37,384 nt of DNA from NCBI GenBank assembly GCA_000497835.1, contig KI547174.1, forward strand, positions 21,059-58,442, given 5' to 3'. Below are positions 34,127-37,384 of this stretch, one piece after another. Every line of letters starts with the position of its first letter. The first letter of the stretch is position 1. Position numbers and translations under genes: made by a program. A model generated the notes under the pieces. It made no database searches. It was not told the DNA's origin and was given only the letters and a program-made list of their open reading frames with translations. Source of the stretch: a gamma proteobacterium L18. GTDB lineage: Bacteria > Pseudomonadota > Gammaproteobacteria > Pseudomonadales > Pseudomonadaceae.

Positions 34127-34798
34127 TTACAAGGGTTGTGTGCAGGCGACTTCGTCGAGCTTCAAGAGGAATTCCCCAAAGCCCTCCCGGCACTTGAAAT
34201 CACGCCGCGCACTGGTGGTGACCGAATTGGTCGCCGTCCACACGATGCGCGCGCCGATGCGCTCCAGGTCCGCCACCAGCTGCACGTCTTCATGCGCCGC
34301 CAGATGCTGGAACCCACCGGCCTTCTCATAGGCCGCCGCGCTCAACCCCAGGTTGGCACCGTGAATGTGCCGATGCCCCTCCTCGAATCGATACCCTTCC
34401 AGGTAGCGCACCCGCGCCTGCTCGCTGTAACCCTGCCAGCTGTCCACCGCCACCGTGCCGCACACCGCATCGGCCTCGAAGGCCAACTGCCGGGCCAACC
34501 AATCGGCAGGTACCCGGGTGTCGGCATCGGTAAACGCCAGCCAGCGCGCACCGGCGTTGAGCAGCGTCTGAGCACCCACGGCGCGGGCCTTGCCGACGTT
34601 GCGGAACCACACCTCAAGCGTCGGATGGCCCATGGCCGCGGCCAGCGCGCCGGTATCGTCGCTGCAATCGTCCAGCACCACCAGCACCTGCACCGTCACC
34701 CCCGCCAACAGCGGATGCGCGGCGGCCACCTCGATGGAGGCCAGGCACTGCTCGATATACCGTGATTCATTGTGCGCAGGGATTACCACACCAATCAT
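34127..34798 (-). CDS. Family 2 glycosyltransferase
   Basis: GT-A fold glycosyltransferase of 223 residues. The N-terminus IGVVIPAHNESRYIEQCL is the nucleotide-sugar fold, VVLDDCSDDTG follows, and the metal-binding DxD is Asp91-Ala-Asp93 in AFTDADTRVP. The acceptor-side acidic segment HEDVQLV lies near residue 180. There is no membrane helix, so it is a soluble single-domain enzyme. The start at 34798 has GGAGGGCGAG upstream. No other polysaccharide genes are nearby; its acceptor and sugar are unknown. Confidence 0.87.
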   Translation of the reverse strand: MIGVVIPAHNESRYIEQCLASIEVAAAHPLLAGVTVQVLVVLDDCSDDTGALAAAMGHPTLEVWFRNVGKARAVGAQTLLNAGARWLAFTDADTRVPADWLARQLAFEADAVCGTVAVDSWQGYSEQARVRYLEGYRFEEGHRHIHGANLGLSAAAYEKAGGFQHLAAHEDVQLVADLERIGARIVWTATNSVTTSARRDFKCREGFGEFLLKLDEVACTQPL

Positions 34799-34958
34799 GT
34801 CTCGCCCTCCTCGGCCCACGCGGTGCCTGTAGCCAATCGACTGGTGGGGGGCGAAGAAGGTTTAAAAAATATGCGCGGGCAACTGACTTGAACTCGTCCG
34901 TACTGGGCTGCTCCATAGTGTATGGGCTTAACGAAGCCGTCTGACCGAGGAACCTGCC

Positions 34959-35177
34959 ATGAGCAACGACAACAACCGCCCCGAAAACGCCCCGCCTCGC
35001 GACACCTCCGGCAAGCCGGTGAATGTGGTGAAGCGTGATCTTGAGGACAGCGATGACGATACCCGTGGGGTGGATGAGGTGATTACGCCGTCGTCTACCC
35101 GTGCCAAGGAGCAGGATGCGGAAACGCTGGAACGCAAGACGGCCGAAATCGAACGCAAGGTTGCCGACGGCAATTGA
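34959..35177 (+). CDS. Small acidic hydrophilic protein, unknown function
   Basis: A 72-residue protein of mostly polar and charged residues. It has a proline/asparagine-rich N-terminus (MSNDNNRPENAPPRD), an acidic middle (DLEDSDDDTRGVDEV) and a C-terminal charged helix (AKEQDAETLERKTAEIERKV) with coiled-coil character. It has no signal or membrane segment. GAGGAACC precedes the ATG. It is probably real because of its good start context and isolated intergenic position with a following hairpin. I do not recognise a family. Intrinsic disorder and stress or RNA/protein-binding roles are possible guesses only. Confidence 0.65.
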   Translation: MSNDNNRPENAPPRDTSGKPVNVVKRDLEDSDDDTRGVDEVITPSSTRAKEQDAETLERKTAEIERKVADGN

Positions 35178-35194
35178 TCACTTGCCTAAACCCT

Positions 35195-35276
35195 TAGCCG
35201 CTGCCGCCAGGCTGCGCTGGGCCTTCGCCTCACTATAAATCTTCAGTGAAAGTGGCGGCCAGCGCAGCAGCGGCTA
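35195..35276. terminator. Branched hairpin between convergent genes
   Basis: TAGCCGCTG (35195-35203) and CTGCGCTGG (35212-35220) pair with CCAGCGCAG (35259-35267) and CAGCGGCTA (35268-35276), leaving an 8-nt bulge and a 38-nt loop. It lies between the small-protein gene and the tautomerase gene ends and resembles a degenerate REP; it is likely a bidirectional terminator. Confidence 0.5.
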
Positions 35277-35663
35277 CAGGGCTTGGTCTCCATTCATCCG
35301 CCCCCCGCCAAACGACCATTCCTGCGCCGCCGTGGTGTTGATCACCACCATCACATCCTCCGGATCCAGCCCCACCGCCTGCTGCAGACGCGTCACCAGC
35401 GTCTGGTAGAACGCTCGCCGGGTGCTGTCGCTGCGCGGCTTGCCGGCGGTGATGGCGATCAGGGTGAAGGCGTCGCTGCGCGGGCCGCCCAGGTAATGAC
35501 GGTCGAACATCAACTCACCCGGTGTGTACTGGTGGATCGTCTGGAAGCGATCGCTGGGCGGCACGTCGAAGGTGTCGACCATGGCCTGGTGCACGGTGGT
35601 GGACAGGTTTTGCAGGTACTGCGGCGAGCGGCCTTGCAGCAGGGAGATACGCACGAACGGCAT
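35274..35663 (-). CDS. Tautomerase-superfamily protein
   Basis: A 129-residue protein with two tautomerase-like beta-alpha-beta units. It begins Met-Pro-Phe-Val-Arg-Ile, so Pro2 becomes the N-terminal catalytic proline after methionine removal, the hallmark of 4-oxalocrotonate tautomerase and relatives. The length fits the doubled-domain cis-CaaD/MSAD-like group rather than the short 62-residue type. The start at 35663 has AAGGA upstream. It is divergent from a LysR gene over a palindrome, so induction by a ligand of that regulator is likely. The substrate is unknown. Confidence 0.83.
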   Translation of the reverse strand: MPFVRISLLQGRSPQYLQNLSTTVHQAMVDTFDVPPSDRFQTIHQYTPGELMFDRHYLGGPRSDAFTLIAITAGKPRSDSTRRAFYQTLVTRLQQAVGLDPEDVMVVINTTAAQEWSFGGGRMNGDQAL

Positions 35664-35710
35664 GGCGGAATCCTTGGGAACTGTTGACGAGCGCAAGGCT
35701 AGCAAGGGAC

Positions 35711-35726
35711 GATATTCCCGAATATC
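35711..35726. promoter_or_regulatory. LysR-type operator palindrome
   Basis: GATATTCCCGAATATC is a perfect 7-bp inverted repeat with a 2-bp centre, in the gap between the divergent tautomerase and LysR genes. It satisfies the AT-rich dyad expected of LysR operators and is the only strong symmetry there. Confidence 0.6.
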
Positions 35727-35769
35727 AGATTAGTTTGAATTGACGATCCACTTTTTCAGGACAATCCCC

Positions 35770-36618
35770 ATGCGCCTCCCCGCCTTCGACCTGGATGTAT
35801 TGCGCACCTTTGTCACCGGGGTGGAGCTGGACAGTTTCGCCAAGGCGGCCGAGCGGCTGGGGCGCTCCACCTCGGCGGTCAGTGCGCAGTTGAAAAAGCT
35901 GGAAGACCAGGTGGGCGCACCGGTGCTGGCGCGCGCGGGGCGTGGGCTGGTGTTGACGCCGCTGGGGGAGTTGTTGCTGAGCCATGCGCGGCGATTATTG
36001 AGCCTCAATGACGAAATTTTCGGCCATTTGCACGGTACTCAGGCCCAAGGCACGCTGCGGTTGGGGCTGCAGGAGGACTTTGGCGAGCATCTGCTGAGCC
36101 AGGTGTTGCAGCGTTTCGCTGCGGTCTACCCGCGCATCAATCTGGAGGTGCGCCTGGGTCGCAGCGCGGAGCTGTTGCCGCTGATCGACAGCGCCCGCCT
36201 GGATGTGGCGCTGGCTTGGGACACCGGGGTCAGGACGGCTTGGGCGACACACCTGGGGCACACGCCGATGCGCTGGATCGGGGCGCCGGCCAGACGCTTC
36301 CCGGCTGACGAACCCTTGCCGCTGGTGCTGTTCGACGCCCCTTGCGTATTGCGCAGCGCGGCCATCGAGGCCCTGGATGCGGCCGGAATCGCCTGGCGCA
36401 TTGCCCTGACCAGCCCCAGCGTGGCGGGACTGTGGGCGGCGGTGAACGCCGGGTTGGGGGTGACCTTGCGCACCGACATCGGCTTACCGGCGCCATTGAG
36501 GGTGCTGACTGAGCTACCGGCGCTGCCGAGCATAGGCTATGTGCTGCACCGGGCCCGGGAGCACGGCGGCGCGGCGGTGGATGACCTGGTGCAGATGATC
36601 GGGCAGGCGATGGCCTGA
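35770..36618 (+). CDS. LysR-family transcriptional regulator
   Basis: LysR-type regulator of 282 residues. The winged-helix domain is FDLDVLRTFVTGVELDSFAKAAERLGRSTSAVSAQLKKLEDQVGAPVLARAGRGLVLTPLGELLL (about 5-70), followed by a periplasmic-binding-like ligand domain to the end. The ATG at 35770 has AGGA upstream; a TTG ten codons earlier adds residues without similarity. It probably controls the divergent tautomerase gene and itself through the palindrome at 35711-35726. The inducer is unknown. Confidence 0.9.
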   Translation: MRLPAFDLDVLRTFVTGVELDSFAKAAERLGRSTSAVSAQLKKLEDQVGAPVLARAGRGLVLTPLGELLLSHARRLLSLNDEIFGHLHGTQAQGTLRLGLQEDFGEHLLSQVLQRFAAVYPRINLEVRLGRSAELLPLIDSARLDVALAWDTGVRTAWATHLGHTPMRWIGAPARRFPADEPLPLVLFDAPCVLRSAAIEALDAAGIAWRIALTSPSVAGLWAAVNAGLGVTLRTDIGLPAPLRVLTELPALPSIGYVLHRAREHGGAAVDDLVQMIGQAMA

Positions 36619-36620
36619 GT

Positions 36621-37109
36621 TCAGCGTTGAGGGGCCGGGCCAGCACAGCCTTCGGCAGCGGCTACGGGGGTGGCGAGCTTTTTCTCGAGGGTGGCGATGG
36701 GTGGGGCGTAGAGGAAGCCGAACGAGACGCTGTTGTGGCGGCCCTTGACCTTGTGGTGCATCAAGTGGGCGTGGTACAGGCGCTGCAGGTAGGGGTGGCG
36801 CGGGCTGGGCCGCACCGGCCAGTGGCGGTGGACGATGCCGTCGTGGAAGAACATGTAGATCAGGCCGTAGCCCGCCACGCCGGCGCCGATGCTGTGGACC
36901 ACAGTGCCCCCCAACAGCAGCAGGCTGACGGCGATGATGGCCAGGGCCAGCAGGAACACGTCATTGGCTTCGAGCGCACCCAGGTGCTCCTCATGGTGCG
37001 AGCGATGCAGCCACCAGCCCGGGCCGTGCATGATGTACTTGTGCGCCAGGGTGCCGACGGCCTCCATGGCGACCAGGGTGGTGAGGAAGATGAGGAAGTG
37101 GGTGATCAT
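36621..37109 (-). CDS. Fatty acid hydroxylase-superfamily protein, CrtZ-like beta-carotene hydroxylase
   Basis: Integral membrane di-iron hydroxylase of 162 residues resembling CrtZ, which adds 3-hydroxyl groups to beta-carotene rings. Histidine clusters match the family: HKYIMH at 23-28, HRSHHEEH at 35-42, HDGIVHRHWP at 89-97 and HAHLMHHKVKGRHNSVSFGF at 113-132. Hydrophobic segments lie at about 5-20, 52-68 and 72-88. The C-terminal tail past 145 is alanine/proline-rich. An in-frame ATG at 37124 is an alternative start; neither has a clear ribosome site. No crtE, crtB, crtI or crtY is in the window, so the true substrate here is uncertain. Confidence 0.85.
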   Translation of the reverse strand: MITHFLIFLTTLVAMEAVGTLAHKYIMHGPGWWLHRSHHEEHLGALEANDVFLLALAIIAVSLLLLGGTVVHSIGAGVAGYGLIYMFFHDGIVHRHWPVRPSPRHPYLQRLYHAHLMHHKVKGRHNSVSFGFLYAPPIATLEKKLATPVAAAEGCAGPAPQR

Positions 37110-37143
37110 GGGGGGAGGATACATTGAAAGTGGGGTGGGGCCG

Positions 37144-37384
37144 AGGTGCCTGGCTTGAATTTTTTGGTGGTCATGAGATCGCGCGCCGCCCGCGCGGCGC
37201 TTCGCGGGCAGAGCCCGCTCCTACATTTGTTTCGGGCCAATTTTGCCAGTGCCATCACCTGGTCCGCTTTGTTTTTTCACTGCAGATTTGTAGTGAACCA
37301 ACAAAGCGATCGAGGTGATCTTGCAGGCATAACTGGCCCGAAACAAATGTAGGACCGGGCTTGCGCGTGAGGCGGGGAAGCGCC
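37144..37384. repeat. Composite REP palindrome cut by window end
   Basis: Bases 37144-37203 repeat 65-124 of the window start. Then TACATTTGTTTCGGGCCA (37222-37239) pairs with TGGCCCGAAACAAATGTA (37334-37351), and a central TTCACT/AGTGAA (37276-37281 and 37292-37297) closes the loop. Sequence between these arms is imperfectly complementary (GGGCCA..TTGCC..ATCACCT..GCTTTGTT with its mirror). The outer REP cores continue to the window end. No gene is visible here. Confidence 0.72.

Overview
The window reads as GC-rich chromosomal DNA from a Pseudomonas, most likely the P. fluorescens group. The reasons are abundant REP/REPIN palindromes of the Pseudomonas type, an OprD-family porin, a SpuC-like aminotransferase, a Nac-like LysR regulator and a LapEBC-like type I secretion operon. 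I see no rRNA, tRNA, CRISPR array, insertion sequence or phage gene. The species assignment is inference.

Layout. (1) 0.2-5.0 kb: a translationally coupled type I secretion operon (outer-membrane channel, ABC exporter with a non-catalytic C39-like domain, HlyD adaptor), without its cargo in view. (2) 5.1-6.2 kb: a trypsin-like lipoprotein and a flavin reductase pseudogene. (3) 6.3-18.8 kb: a catabolic region. A RidA protein, a flavoprotein monooxygenase and a TetR regulator run leftward. Diverging from them is a rightward series: class III aminotransferase, DUF1028 protein, ArgE-like deacetylase, aldehyde dehydrogenase, GMC alcohol dehydrogenase, then an SsuABC/TauABC-type importer. REPIN hairpins separate most of these genes. 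The set suggests uptake and stepwise oxidation, deamination and deacylation of an amine or amino-alcohol, substrate unknown.

(4) 18.8-29.4 kb, leftward: a cupin lipoprotein; a polar amino acid ABC importer headed by a short-chain dehydrogenase; an operon of BCCP, biotin carboxylase, PxpB, PxpC, a BCCP-like protein without the biotin lysine, and PxpA; then a Nac-like LysR gene. (5) 29.8-34.0 kb, rightward: class I aminotransferase, DHA2-type MFS transporter and OprD-family porin.

The main finding is that the three transcription units of blocks 4 and 5 (SDR-ABC importer, carboxylase/5-oxoprolinase-like operon, aminotransferase-MFS-porin) share one promoter layout. Each has an ATA-N9-TAT palindrome, then 18 nt, then a TCTT-containing -35 region, then about 18 nt, then a TA-N3-T -10 box. 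This puts the palindrome near -64, the position used by Nac-type LysR activators. The Nac-like gene sits among these units, so they look like one local regulon for uptake and processing of a lactam-, urea- or amino-acid-like nitrogen compound.

(6) 34.1-37.4 kb: a family 2 glycosyltransferase, a small acidic protein, a tautomerase divergent from its likely LysR regulator, and a CrtZ-type hydroxylase. Related composite REP elements lie at both ends of the window and at 28.2 kb. The 28.2 kb copy is an imperfect palindrome about 330 bp long.
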